From positions 1-59,400 of the forward strand of contig JAFQPR010000079.1 of NCBI GenBank assembly GCA_017411605.1: DNA of 59,400 nt, read 5' to 3'. Positions within the stretch are counted from its first letter, which is position 1, and each line of letters starts with the position of its first letter. Shown in pieces: positions 59,369 to 59,400 of this stretch. Source of the DNA: Clostridia bacterium. GTDB lineage: Bacteria; Bacillota; Clostridia; Oscillospirales; CAG-272. The translations under genes were made by a program, and so were the position numbers. A model generated the notes under the pieces. It saw only the letters and a list, made by a program, of their open reading frames with translations. It searched no databases and was not told the DNA's origin.

Positions 59369-59400
59369 ATGCAGAATTCAAAATGCAGAATGCAGAATGA
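59369..59400 (+). repeat. Start of a low-complexity ATGCAGAAT repeat
   Basis: After AAAGGAGG the sequence is ATGCAGAAT-TCAAA-ATGCAGAATGCAGAAT up to the window end. An ORF could start here (MQNSKCRMQN), but the repetitive sequence looks like a known type of short AT-rich intergenic repeat rather than a gene. It continues outside the window. Confidence 0.4.

Overview
The window looks like a chromosomal contig from an uncultured intestinal member of the Clostridia (Bacillota). Reasons: AGGAGG-type ribosome-binding sites, the prfB and DUF1858-trmK-Nif3 gene sets, a Clostridia-style type I toxin locus, Opp transporters, and a glycan-degrading and BspA-like surface repertoire. I cannot assign a genus. 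The first ~310 bases encode a histidine-kinase fragment with different codon use and may be a chimeric join.

Layout. 0.3-5.4 kb (+): oligopeptide ABC transporter operon (OppC, OppD, OppF, DUF3899 protein), with very large insertions in both ATPases. 5.6-27.3 kb (-): a long run of closely spaced genes. It holds a small-multidrug-export-type protein, a 5'-3' exonuclease, an ASCH-HAD fusion, two nucleoside hydrolases (one membrane-anchored), an EamA transporter, an SGNH hydrolase, two metallo-beta-lactamase-fold proteins, a zincin and a MacB-like ABC exporter. It then contains a tight five-gene group: APH kinase, TIR-zinc protein, a prephenate-dehydratase-like/2TM/beta-barrel protein, and two small proteins. 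This is followed by an M13 peptidase, a class I amidotransferase and a GH43 protein.

27.3-32.6 kb is the most unusual stretch. It holds four arrays of short DNA hairpins. In three arrays a constant spacer alternates with hairpins of unrelated stem sequence, and the spacer changes orientation halfway, so the array has mirrored halves. Two arrays lie immediately upstream of genes for four-helix-bundle proteins of the 23S-rRNA-intervening-sequence/Avd-like type. Those two genes share a conserved 3' tail. A fourth array is bracketed by an exact 9-bp direct repeat and interrupts an old reading frame, which is evidence that such arrays move. I regard this as the best candidate for an undescribed mobile system.

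32.5-41.7 kb: an RlmD-type rRNA methyltransferase, an AraC regulator divergent from an oligogalacturonate-lyase-like protein, a GH3 glucosidase, a lipoprotein serpin, and a membrane HTH regulator split by one in-frame TAG. 41.7-48.6 kb: a possible island bounded by copies of a tRNA-Glu 3' end plus terminator. It carries a type I toxin-antitoxin locus, a 1479-residue Big2/Cys-repeat/LRR surface protein behind a structured leader, small and frameshifted ORFs, and a hairpin-rich transcript next to an intact tRNA-Glu(CTC). 48.8-51.9 kb: housekeeping genes prfB, DUF1858, trmK and a Nif3-family gene. 52.1-59.4 kb: an AraC regulator divergent from a 2075-residue secreted metallophosphoesterase/beta-helix protein.

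How the genes fit together: peptide uptake (Opp), plant polysaccharide use (GH43, GH3, PL22-like, AraC regulators), surface adhesion and protection (BspA-like protein, serpin, giant secreted protein), and a possible conflict or sensing module (TIR plus 2TM-barrel).
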